This document shows, one piece after another, positions 38,868-49,751 of a stretch of 64,000 nt of DNA. Both the position numbers and the translations under genes were made by a program. The notes under the pieces were generated by a model. That model searched no databases. It was not told the DNA's origin and saw nothing but the letters and a program-made list of their open reading frames with translations. Numbering within the stretch: the first letter of the stretch is position 1; each line of letters starts with the position of its first letter. This stretch comes from Rhinopomastus cyanomelas (lineage: Eukaryota > Chordata > Aves > Bucerotiformes > Rhinopomastidae): NCBI GenBank assembly GCA_013400115.1, contig VXBP01000263.1:1-64000 (forward strand), written 5' to 3'.

Positions 38868-39011
38868 AGCTGAGGAAAAGAAGGAGGGCAGGAGTTAGCT
38901 GAGTTGGAAGAAGGAGATGAGAAAGGGATAAGCAAATTGGGAGTAGTATGGGCAGCAAAGAGAAGCCTTGTCAAAGAATAGTAAGAGGAAAAAGAGTAGA
39001 AAGAGTAGAAA
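38868..39011 (+). repeat. Purine-rich strand tract
   Basis: About 145 bases in which the plus strand is strongly A/G-biased with few pyrimidines. It includes a 9-bp tandem AAAGAGTAG repeat at 38991-39008. Such asymmetric tracts are common in vertebrate introns. The tract runs straight into the 11-bp hairpin at 39012-39046. Confidence 0.7.
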
Positions 39012-39046
39012 GATATCCAGTGAAGAGTAAAACTCCACTGGATATC
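39012..39046. repeat. 11-bp hairpin with secondary inner stem
   Basis: GATATCCAGTG (39012-39022) pairs perfectly with CACTGGATATC (39036-39046). Inside the 13-base loop, GAGT and ACTC can pair around AAA, leaving a two-base AA bulge. The total stem is about 15 bp. It is shorter than a microRNA precursor stem and no transposon terminal features flank it. Confidence 0.88.
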
Positions 39047-39477
39047 CTCAAAGAATATTTACTTTTTGGAGAGAAGGGAGGCTGATATGCATTTGGTTTT
39101 AGATGCCTCAGCGAGCAAGTTCTTCTAAGGTAAATGTAGACGGCTCTCAGCAGGCTGTCACTCTGACAAAATTCCACCCCCAGAGTAATGACATCAAGGC
39201 ATGCATGATGGACTCCACCTGATGTCATGGGCTGTGGCTTTCAGCCATGTGGCTCTCAGGAAGTGCAAAGCTAAAATCTGTGGAAGGATTTTCAGAGAGA
39301 AGACCAGAAAGAGGTTCATCAAGGGATATTTCTCTCTTTAATGAGAGATGCTATCTTGTACAACATCTTAAGATGAATAAAACCTTAGAAATCCACACAG
39401 ATGGATGTTCTGGGTTTATTCACATACAGAACAACACTAACAAACTGGGATGTTAGGGTCAAGGTTTACTGTAGAAG

Positions 39478-39569
39478 CTCTGTACCAAGTTTATGAAATA
39501 TCTGGGTTTCTGGATATCTTTCCCTCTGTACTAAGTTTATGAAATATCTGGGTTTCTGGATATCTTTCC
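39478..39569 (+). repeat. 46-bp tandem duplication
   Basis: A 46-base unit beginning CTCTGTACCAAGTTTATGAA and ending GGATATCTTTCC is repeated once in direct tandem. The only internal difference is C to T (ACCAAG/ACTAAG). The near-identity points to a recent event or an assembly or replication-slippage product. Confidence 0.92.
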
Positions 39570-41496
39570 AGTCCAGTAGCACAATCAATGTGCAGTTAAA
39601 CAACAGATCCGCTGTACTATATCATGACTGTGTCTTTGTCTTGCATGCAGTGACCACAGGAAGGGAATCAAAGCCAAGTAATTGATGTTGAAACATATAA
39701 CACACTGAAGGTGGCAAGAGCTAGTACACGGAAACCAGCAGTACGTCATGGCAGAAAGCACAGGGCCTCGGTGCTCACCTAACCTCGCCTTGGCAATGAG
39801 GGTGCACTTTCTGGTACCACAGCCATGATGGAGAGCATGGATAAGGCAGCATCCATCTCCAGTCTATGCAGAATGACCTGCAGAATTCTCACGCTCTATA
39901 GATGAGTTTCTGTGGTTGTAGGAGGTAGAAGAGATTTCAGAGATAGGTATTCCTACACTTCATTGCAGGGGTAAACATCAATTGTCCCCCAGTGCCATTA
40001 CACCTTTCTTAGAACTAAAAAAAAGGTCTTTCGAAAATGCATTTTGACTCATTATTCAGCTTAAAATATTTCTGAAAAATACTTTCCCTGTGTTCAGATA
40101 GAGGTGGATAAAATATCTCTCTACAATTGAGGGCATCTCCATCCAGAGATAATGAAACAAGGAGCCCAAAGGCTGACTTTCTCCTGCACTTCTTATCAGT
40201 GGTCCTGCAGCTGGTCTTGGGAAACAAGAACTACAAAAATTTACTTGGCCTTGAGTATTAAACCACTGAACACTCTTCACAGCTTTATACTAGGTCTAGT
40301 ACTTTCTAGTTCTTTTAGTATGATAAAACTTTAGTCTATAATTAAGTGCTTCACAGTGTCACCCCAGTTTTGAGGGGTCCAGCATGTACTGCCGTAAACC
40401 CTTTTTGGAAATTTTAAATTGCCTTCCAATCTCTTGTCACAAGCAGTGTGTCCTGTACCCCTGAAAAGACTTTCTTTTCAGTGTGAAGGATTTTTTTATC
40501 AGAAAATAATAGAATCTTACATTATTGTTTAATTTTCTTTGAAGAAGGGTCCTCCCCTTTCATTTAGCATTTGTTTAGCTTTTTAGAACTGCACTTTAAG
40601 CTTTCAGATTTGCAGATACACAGTTTTGAAAGAATTGTTCATTAATTTTATTTTTCCCTCAATTATTTCATCAACTGATCATATGCAGATATCAGATGAG
40701 ATTCAAATTTGAAGGAACAAATGAAATCAATCTACAAAAGTCAGGGAAATTACAATCAAGAGCAAATAAATCTTTCCAGTTCAAAAGAAAGCAGTATGTT
40801 GTGCTTTTGTAATGTTTCTGTACTTCTGTTCTCTTTGTCAACAGAAAGGAGATTCGTCTTAAAGGAGCTAATGACCAACCCCCATGGGCTGCTCTAAGTA
40901 GCACAATAGACTGTGTAATGCTTGGGAAAAAAGTCATGAATGCAATGTGGAGCTGAGAATTCTCATTGAGAATAGCTCCTGCAGACTACAGGAATGTGTT
41001 ACAACCACATGTTTTTGTCACTCTGTTAAGACTTTCCGTCCTCAGTTACTCTTCAGTAGCTCCATAGAATCCCAAACATCAGTGGTGTTTTAATTAAAAT
41101 ATCAGGATTATGTACAGAATATTTTAGCTAATTTTAGGGCACATTCACAGCATTTTTAGGGAATTTCATTAACATTCACTGCAGGTGCATTAAAACTTTG
41201 CTCTTTTAGTTTTATCTATTTGTTTTCTGTAGGCAATGTTTCAAGGGCATATCAGAAACATACTACATCATTAAAGGCTCTATTCAGCAAAATTAAGCTT
41301 TTCCAGTGCTGAGTAATTAAAGCGCTACAAGCTTCCATGGTTCTGCACAGAGCTTAATCCTCACTGAAATGTAAAAGTGGAAAAATAAATAAAATAAATC
41401 TGTTTACCACCATTACAGAAAGTCTTCATTAGCTTTGTATCCTTGACCCTACTCCCACGAAGAGTTCATTAGAAATCTGCATACTGCTACACAATG

Positions 41497-41640
41497 AGGG
41501 AAGATGGCCTTGTAGTCAGAGTGCTGGCCCAGCATCCAGGAGATAATTCTCTGACTTCAAGAGGCAACCACAAACATTGTGGTTGACCTTTCCTCTCTCT
41601 GCATCCCAGCTATTAGGCTGATAACATATTGCTAAGTTAG
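41497..41640 (+). repeat. Possible ancient tRNA-derived SINE (MIR-like)
   Basis: The run GATGGCCTTGTAGTCAGAGT, then GCTGGCCCAGCATCCAGGAGA, resembles the tRNA-type head of amniote SINEs, which have an A-box-like GTGGTCTAGTGG...AGAGCACTGG followed by a TCAGGAGACC stretch. Further on, TTGTGGTTGACCTTTCC, TCTCTCTGCATCCCAG and GCTGATAACAT follow the order of the MIR core (GTGTGACCTTGG..., CCTCTCTGTGCCTCAG, GATAATAA). The B-box is not preserved. The similarity is partial and judged by eye. Confidence 0.4.
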
Positions 41641-42383
41641 AGTGCCAAAAGGCCTGTACCCCCTTGAAAAGAAAAAAAACCCAACAAAACACCCCAAACC
41701 CACCGTGGCATTTCATTCATTCATGGCACACCTATAAATACCTGCATATGTACTACAGGGAGATAGCACCTAGAGAGGCTAGGTCCCTGTCTGTCAAATT
41801 AAAGACACGCCAACGAATACTAATAGTTAATCAGTATCCTGGCAAACTGGATGTAGTAAGGTGACTGCATTTATTACAAAGCACCTTTTCTCTCTTTCTA
41901 GAGATTTCTACAGCTTCCATGTTGCCACAGAATGAATCTGTAGGCCGACCAAAGTCATTGCATCAAGTTAATATAGCTTAGTGTCTTGCAATATAGAAAT
42001 ATTTGTAGGAAAAAGCCTACAAATTTTCCTTCACAGTTTTTTCATTTCTCCAAGTCTAAATTAAACTTCCAACATCATACACAGCATAGAGCCTGGAGCT
42101 TCCACTAAAATACCAGTTTCCACAGGAAGAAGCAATGGCTTCTCAAGAAATGATTGTGAAGCTGCAAGAAAGAGAGTGGTGATGGATTTGGTGAGCTCAG
42201 CCAAGTGGAACTCGGCCATATAAAATGTTCATAATCCACGTATGTTCTCAAAACCAGACAAGTACAACAAAAGAAAAAAAAATCCCTTGTTTCTCACACA
42301 TACAGTAAGTCTTAGCAAAACCTAAATCGAGTGATGAACAGCTTTTAATGCAAATCTGCCTTTGGGTATTTTGTCTCTTGCAG

Positions 42384-42995
42384 CCATTTCCACCACAGCA
42401 AAACCACCCTCAGTCTACGAACAGCGACAACCAAGCTACAGCTGCTTCCCTGGTAGCTGCAATGTTATCAGAAACTTCCAATAGAGGACATTCACCACGA
42501 GCATCCATCATTGCCTCTAATTGCCTGCAGAGGACGTTCAGAAAGCCATTTTGAGTCATCTGTGATGACTGTCAGCAGACTGACATTAGGGAACTCAGAA
42601 GCAGGACCACGGACAGCACTGAAGGTGACAACCCAGATGATAGGGTAGAATTGATGATGCACGAGTTGGTTGCTACAGCAGTGATGTACTACAGCAATAA
42701 GAGACGACAGCATTGAGACACTCACGTGAAGAGTGACAGCAAGAACCACTGAAAACCAGCAACCTCTCCTCTCCTTGAGCATCTGCAGCCAGTTGGACTA
42801 GCAGGACAAATGTCATCATAATTGACGAATGAGGCTCTGCAGATTAGAATAAATCTCACCTAGCACTGGACAGGAGGACAAGCATCTGACAGTAGATACA
42901 AGCATTCTGAAAGTCGCCACGTTTCTGCACACTGCTGAAATCTCACTGATTTGATGGCGAACACTGGCTGTAGAAAAGGTTGAGTAAATAAATTG
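42384..42995 (+). other. Weak candidate terminal exon (lncRNA or gene end)
   Basis: A good-looking 3' splice site (pyrimidine-rich GTATTTTGTCTCTTGCAG, with no AG in the preceding 38 bases or so) ends at 42383. It is followed by 56 open codons in one frame (Pro/Gln/Ser/Ala-rich, starting PFPPQQNHPQ) to a TGA at 42552-42554. AATAAA hexamers occur downstream at 42848 and 42987. The peptide matches no family I recognise. Splice-like sites are frequent in noncoding DNA, so this is a hypothesis only. Confidence 0.15.
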
Positions 42996-45660
42996 TTAAA
43001 AGATGTTTTCCTTCAATTTGGTCCAACAGGGAAGGGAAGGGAAGAGAGTGCCCAGACAATAAAGGAGTATATGGATTAGTTGCACGCTTTGTGCATGCGA
43101 CCCCTCTGTTCAGTTAAACTTGCCCTTCCTGACTTGCCTTCCAGATGTGTTATCATATTTTCTCAGAGTATTATTTTGGAAAAAACAAGACAAGCAATTC
43201 TTTTTTATTGATTTCTTCTGCCAGGTTTCTTGATGCAGAAGTACATTTTATGATCAAACTTCAGCCTTTACTTTTATGGTGGTAAACAATATATGGTGTA
43301 TTTGTTACTTTTTTTTTAAAGAAGAGTATGCGAGTCTGTGATGGAGGAGGTAGAAGAAATGGGTTGCTTCAAATCTCATTATTCTCTTCATTCTCTATAT
43401 ATTTGCTGTTCTGTAACTTCAACCTACTTCACAATAACCGTCGCTAGAGGTTAACAGTCTCGTATTGCCCAGAAGGTAAGAAAAAAGTAAAAACTGACTT
43501 CTTCAAAACTTTCCTTACTAATTGCCTATTAAATATGAATTAAGGAATTAAGTCTTACTTAATATGTGTATCTGCAATGCAGCTAAATGCTAGCAGAGCA
43601 TGAGCTACAGGTCTCTCTGATGGCTGGCTAATGAAGTCACCACTATGTAAGCACACATACACGTGCATGGAAGAATTGACAGCTACTGGACTTAATTCAT
43701 AGTGCATTGGTTTTTCTTCATGAGAAACTGCAAATAAACTTCTCATCCTGACATTTCAGACATCTACAGACAAAACCGTATCTCTAAGACATGAGTGTTA
43801 TCTCTCTGCTTGAAGGCCACATGGATTCTCATATAGCTTCGAAAGAAAGGACTGGCTGGAAACCAAAGGGATGTAGCAGGTATGTTCACTGCCACCTTTA
43901 GCTAGTCACAAGTTCGATGTCTCTCAGAAGAATATTCAACACAGATATTTAAAGAAACCAAAAGAGAAATGTGGTCTTCCTTTAAAACCTGATCAAATCT
44001 ACTGAAAAGGATTTGAAAATAGTTAAATAGATACTAGATGCATTTATAAAATAAAGCAAAAAGAGAGAGGTTATACTGAAACTCAGTCTTGTCAGATGAC
44101 AGGCCAGGATGCAAGAAAGGATCATATGCAGCACCTGACTGCTACAGAATGTGGAATCACAGCATTCATCTATAATTTACAAGTTACTGCAACTGTTCAT
44201 ATATGGTTCGATCATATAGTTTTCACTCCAGTAGCCAGACTACCTCTGACTGAACCTTTCCTAGACTTCACAAGGTGATGATGATGATCATTGGTGGTAT
44301 TTCTGTAAATTCCTAAATAAAATACAGAAATAGGCAACACCTAAGATTTTGTGAGCAGCATTGTCTGGTAGAATTTCTTTAAGACAACTGAATTCTTGTA
44401 GCTATATGTCTTGGTGGTGGTGAAAGCAAAGGGCTTGTTCAGACAGAAAAGGGGAGAAATTACAAAGCAAGAAATACAAGCAGATGTTTTTCTCTGCACA
44501 AACCCAATATAATGCATTAGATTACAATTTTACCCAAGTTGAAATTGCTTTCTAGAGAGAACTCTCAGTATCACTTTAGTACGAATTAAATGTTTGATTA
44601 TTTGCATGATGGATTCTGTACTTGCCAGCAATTGTTGGGTGTCAAGAAACAACCTAAGGTGCTACACAGTTACCTGGTGCTGGTTGCACATCTTATCATT
44701 AGGAAAACACATCAACACTGAGGTATGTATTTAGTGCTTTTCGTTGTAAAAGGAAAAGCATAGATTTTCTCTGACAAATATCTCAGGAAACAAAGCTTTT
44801 TGTTGTAAAATATGGAGTAACTTAATCAATATGCAATGCTAAAGAAAGGGGAAGCACTCTAAAATACCATTAGCTCAGCAGGTATGAAAAGCTCAGCCTT
44901 ACTGTGGGTTCAGCAGGTTTAATTTTACTTTTCAGGAAAAAGACTATAACAGTAATAAAATCCTATGTACTTAGCACTGAGGAAATTGTGTCAAATTCTT
45001 CTCCCTGTCTTAGCTTAAAGAAAAACAGCCCTGCATTGCTACAACAAAGAGAAAATGCCTCAAGATTTTCATGGTTTAGGAATGTTTAGAAACTTTGTAA
45101 ATATGCTACCCACAGTCAGAACAAACATGTTGATTTGTTTATGATACTTTGGTAGCTTGAAATTTGCATTTAATGTTCATTTAAACAATGCAGAAGGAAA
45201 CAGAGATGTCAGATTTCATGTTTTTGTTTTATACACACACAGAATAATACAAACATGACGTTCTGCTTTGTTTCTCCACAACAAATGCAGAATGTTCCCA
45301 TTTCTTAGACCAAACCACAAGTATTTCCGTGACAGGGACATTGATGATTCTTCTGTTCAATTCTGCTTTTAGGATGTTTGTGTCTTGAACGTATATATAG
45401 CCATACAGAGATACACATACACACTCTTCTTTCTAGATCAAGGATCTTCCTCTCAGTAACTGAGCTCTTGCCAAGAAGAAAGCAAACCTGCAAATAGTAA
45501 AACAAAATCTGTTCCCATTGCCAAAACTCTCAGTTTCAGGACACACAGAGTAGATAAGAAGGTACAGAGAGACTCAGATCATTCACTTCATCACAGTTAT
45601 CACAGTGGTACATTCCTCAGAGCAGAGGAACTCCAAGGGAAAATATTCCCAACTATCAGA

Positions 45661-46076
45661 AAATCACAGCATTATGTAGGCTGGAAATGACCTTCAAGTT
45701 CATCATGTCCAACCATGAATCCAACTGTCCCAAGGCCACCGCTAAATTCTGTCCCTGAGCTCCAGATCTCCATGACTGTCAAACACATTGAGGGATGGCT
45801 ATTCAAACCCCATGCTGGGTAGCTTGTTCCAAAGACTTTCTTTCCAGGATGAAGTTTTTCCTGATGTCCAGCCTAAACTTCCCTTGACCTGAGGCCATTT
45901 CCTTGTGCCCTGTCACTTGTTCCTTGTGAGAAGAGACCAACCCTCGCCTCTATAACTTCTTTTCAGGTAGATGCAGACAGGAAGAATGTCTCCCCTCAGC
46001 CTTCCTTTCTTCGAACCAGTCAGACCCAGATCCCTCGGCTGGTCCTCACAAGGTTTGTTCTCCAGACAAGAGATTT
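45661..46076 (-). mobile_element. CR1 LINE fragment, minus strand
   Basis: The plus strand reads AAATCACAGCATTATGTAGG, CTGGAAATGACCTTCAAG, TGTCCAACCATGAATCC, TTTTTCCTGATGTCCAGCC and GACCTGAGGCCATTTCC, then 'CCTGTCACTTGTTCCTTGTG' and CCTCAGCCTTCC. This is the reverse complement of a CR1 3' region of about 415 bases. The ORF2 remnant is broken by frameshifts and no long minus frame survives, so the copy looks old. The 5' edge is approximate. Confidence 0.88.
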
Positions 46077-46882
46077 CCCATAAATTAAAAGAGTTTTTCC
46101 CTTGGATAACTCTCCCTTTGAGTCAGAACCAAATGCTTGTCTCTTCTGCTATTCAGGTACAGCTGCAGGTTATGGCTTCACTGCGACTGAGCATCTTTCC
46201 TGCCCTTTGCAGCAACCCCTGTTCTGCTGTTAAATGGCAGCACATTGCTTGCATTTGGTTTGGACTGGGGTGCCCTTCCGAACATTTGCCTATTAAGAAG
46301 ACTCTTCAGAGGATTTGCTCTTCATGCTGGCTGGCTGATGACCAGGTCAAGCATGAGTGTCTGCTTTGTGGCAGTGCTTAGAGTGCTAGTCCTCACCCCG
46401 GATCACTGTACAAGTAAAGCTTTCTATCTTTAGATAGAATTAACACCAAAAACCTGAAAACCCAACAAATTATTCAGCAGCAGCAGTGGCTGTAGAGGCA
46501 AGAAGAAGGGACAGCGATGTCTCAAAATGGCACAATAAGCCACTTTCCAAACAACTGCTGCTGCACTCACTCTCAGAATGCCAGCCACAGCCCAGTTCTA
46601 AAATCAGCATATCACTCTAAGAACATATTTTTTGTGCTCCATGGAGTTGTAAAATATAGCAAGACACAATATATGGTCTTTCAGCTCAAGCCAACCTGGA
46701 AGCTAAATCGTTGCAGCTGGCGCAGGTGGCATCCCGGTACCTGGCAGGGTTGGCTGCCTGCCTTCGCTGCCGCTTAGCCAGGGACTGACAGGCCCTTTTG
46801 TCAACAGAGGCATATGGTGTATTTTCAAAACCAATTTTGAGTTAGCCTGGAGGCCACTTGACCTGCCCTCCAACCAAATTAT

Positions 46883-47464
46883 TTGTTGGTGAAAATTAAG
46901 ATCCAAATCACTGGAGACTGCCAAATGGAAGGCACAGCTCCCCACACATCATTTTTTAAAGGCAGAAAACAAGCCAAATGCAAACTGAGGTTAATGCAAT
47001 ATATACAAGAAAGAGAAATAAGATTAGACGTGATGTATGTGCCAAGAGGCCTTCCGCAGGCAAGGGAAAAAAAGAGAATAAGGTTAACATCTTTGATTTT
47101 TTCCCCTCCCCCTCCACAAGTGCTGAGAGGAGTCTTCACAGCAGCAAGGTCAATTCTAATCTTATTTCCTTATTTTCTCTCAGTTATTTCATTACCTTCA
47201 TTCCCATTTCGTAAACTTCACAGCAAAAACATTTTTCTAGAAATCTCTGTACTTCAGGATCCGTTAGCGCAGCGGCTCACTTTAAATAATGAACCGGACA
47301 GACAGAGGAAAAACCCTCCTCAACCTGCAACAAACACTCTAAGGAAAGGCACCCATTTCTTTTCCAGAACGGTTGCTGCCTCTCGTGAAAACATTAACAT
47401 TTTGCACACAAAAAATGATGTAATTAGCAAGAACTTTCTCTATTTCTGTCCTCATTATCGCTGA
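46883..47464 (+). other. Unexplained 193-codon open frame, probably not a gene
   Basis: This is the longest plus-strand open frame in the window. The product is basic (many Lys and Arg), with a short Pro run (SPPPPQVL) and a hydrophobic ILILFPYFLSVISL patch in the middle. I recognise no domain. Opposite-strand and alternative-frame ORFs overlap it. No promoter, intron or convincing initiation context is visible, and a frame of this length is compatible with chance. Confidence 0.15.
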
Positions 47465-49730
47465 TTACCAGAAATTATCTGGCAAATAATGGCTGCTTTC
47501 TCTTTTTATGATCAATTTATTCACCCTCCATCTGATTTCTTTGGCGACGAACTGAAATTTAGGCTCTTGTGTCTGTGGTACTTTGTAAGAGTGTGAGAGA
47601 AAAGGGGTGGGGAAGAGAAATTAGAGAGCAAGTGTGTGTAAAGTGTCAGAAGGCATTTAAACTATCTGTGCCAATTTACAATTGTACTTCAAGCCCTGCA
47701 GTGTTTTTTTGTTAAAAATCACAACTTCTAGAATCATCTGATCAGTCCAGGTTTCATCTAATAATTCTGACAATAAATAAACACAGCTTCTCACGCAGCA
47801 AAAAGATCGAAAGCACGTCTAAAATAAAAAGCTTGAAACAACTGAAAGGCTTAAAAGCTCCAGACAAACCAATCCACACCACAAAAATCTTCAAGAAGAG
47901 ACCCCAAATCTCATCATTTCAAAGGCACTTTCCTAATTTGAGGGTGATAATACTGATTTTCCAGTAGTAGGGCAAGACTGTTACCATGGCAGCTGGCAAG
48001 AGATGGGGATTGCCTCCACTTAAACACCAAAGCACAGCCAAGTTTTAGCAGTTGCAGCAAAAGCTATCTGGGAACACTTGTGGAAAAAAAACCCACCCAA
48101 AAACCTGTGCTGGGTTCTACGTTGCCAGAGCTGCTGCTACTGCTATTACTATCTAACTACTTAATGCAAAGCTGTTTGACGTACATCTTCACAAGCCGCA
48201 GCCAAGCTCTGAGCTTTGCATAGGCACCCCTTTATTTTTTGTGAGCGTTATGGACAATTTCCCTTGCTTGAACCCCTTCATACTCTGCTGTTTAGGGTAC
48301 AGCTGAACAGGGATACCTTCTGCCTGGGAGGCCACCCCCAACCCCCCTCCAGGGAGCTCTTCCCTGCAGGCACAACAGCACTTCCCATATTTAAGACCAG
48401 GCAAAGTGATTTGCTTTTCAAAATGGAGGCAAAAAAATACTATTCTCAGCCAGAGACTTTGCATTTTAAGCTTTAGCCTGGAGCAAATTATTAAGGCAGA
48501 GTTACTGTCTAAATCCCTGGAAATAGGGGTTTAAGTAAAAATACTGACAGATCCATAACTATAGCCATGCAAATACAGCAGATAAAAATATGTATAAATG
48601 ATAATATAATTTAATGGCTTAAAGAATTTTTACTGGGGAGGAGGGCAACGTCTGCTTTATTTTGACAGTGTAAAATGTCAGAGCAGAATCCAAGGATGTA
48701 GCAGAGTCATACACGATACTTCTTGGAGATTCTTTGACAAGAACAATTTCAGTGTTCTATTTAATGCACTTACGACAAATTTAAGTGATGAATTGATGCC
48801 TGAGAGACAGTGTGGCTAGAATTAGGAGAACAAATTTTCTTGTTATGGGAGCAGCTACAGGCCAGCTCTGTGCTGAAAGGCATACTAAAAGTTAGGTAGA
48901 GGAAATCTGAACAGAGTCTTCTGTCAGTGGCAGAGAGAGTGGAAAGCGATATATTTATTAAACCATAATGTCACCGGGTTACACTTTGAAGTACCTCAGA
49001 GACACTGACTTCTCAAAGTCTGTGGATACAAGAAAAGGATCAAAGTCTTTTTGGAAAAGTCAGTTTGCTAAGCAAAGCAAACATCACTGTACAACTGTAG
49101 ATGTCACTTTTAGTCAAATATCACATTATTTCATTGATCTCTAATATGAAGTAAAATGGAACAAACCATTTTTTAAAAATGAACCTTCACTTAATAACAG
49201 GGAGATGAATTCAGACATCATCCCAGATGTCTCATTTTTACACTGTTTTCCAGGCGCCATAAATAGTTACAGCCCTGGTGAAATCTGCAGTTACTGGAGG
49301 TCTAATCCTCCCAATGGTCCAGACACAGTAGTTCGGGAGCAGATAAACATCCACGAAGAATATTGTACTGGACATTTTTAAGGCATAAAGGTAGAGAAAA
49401 TCCATATGCAAGAAACGTTTTCTCAAAGACTTAAAACAATGTTGGCTTCCACAGATTTTTTTGGAGCAGAAATCTTCTGACTCAGGCTTAATCAACACCC
49501 TACAATCACGAAGATATCTCCCACTGATTCGCAGCACAGGTGAACTGGCAACCTGCTTCTACAGAATCATGAGCTTTTGCTGGAAAACATTTGTTTTGTG
49601 GGATGTAAAAAATCTCAGGGATCTCAGGAAACCAGCCAGCAGCATAAGATCTGCATCTGGGTTTAGAGGGCCTGCAGGATGTTTACAATTTGTATGATCG
49701 CAATCTGGAACAAACAGTTCCAAGTTCTTT

Positions 49731-49751
49731 TGTTTCACTGCAAGTGAAACA
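49731..49751. repeat. 9-bp inverted repeat
   Basis: TGTTTCACT (49731-49739) is separated by GCA from its exact reverse complement AGTGAAACA (49743-49751). Confidence 0.8.

Larger units (their letters stand above)
36221..45660. other. Unique interval with small repeats and one candidate exon
   Basis: About 9.4 kb with no convincing gene. Items listed separately are a CA run (36856-36867), a TTCTCACT hairpin (38165-38188), a purine-rich tract with hairpin (38868-39046), a 46-bp tandem duplication (39478-39569), a possible ancient tRNA-type SINE (41497-41640) and a weak terminal-exon candidate (42384-42995). ATTA-rich blocks around 37220-37380 could be regulatory but cannot be tested here. Confidence 0.5.

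Noticed and set aside
39012..39046. Hairpin as a microRNA precursor
   Set aside because: The stem is about 15 bp with a bulge, shorter than the roughly 30-bp stem of a pri-miRNA.
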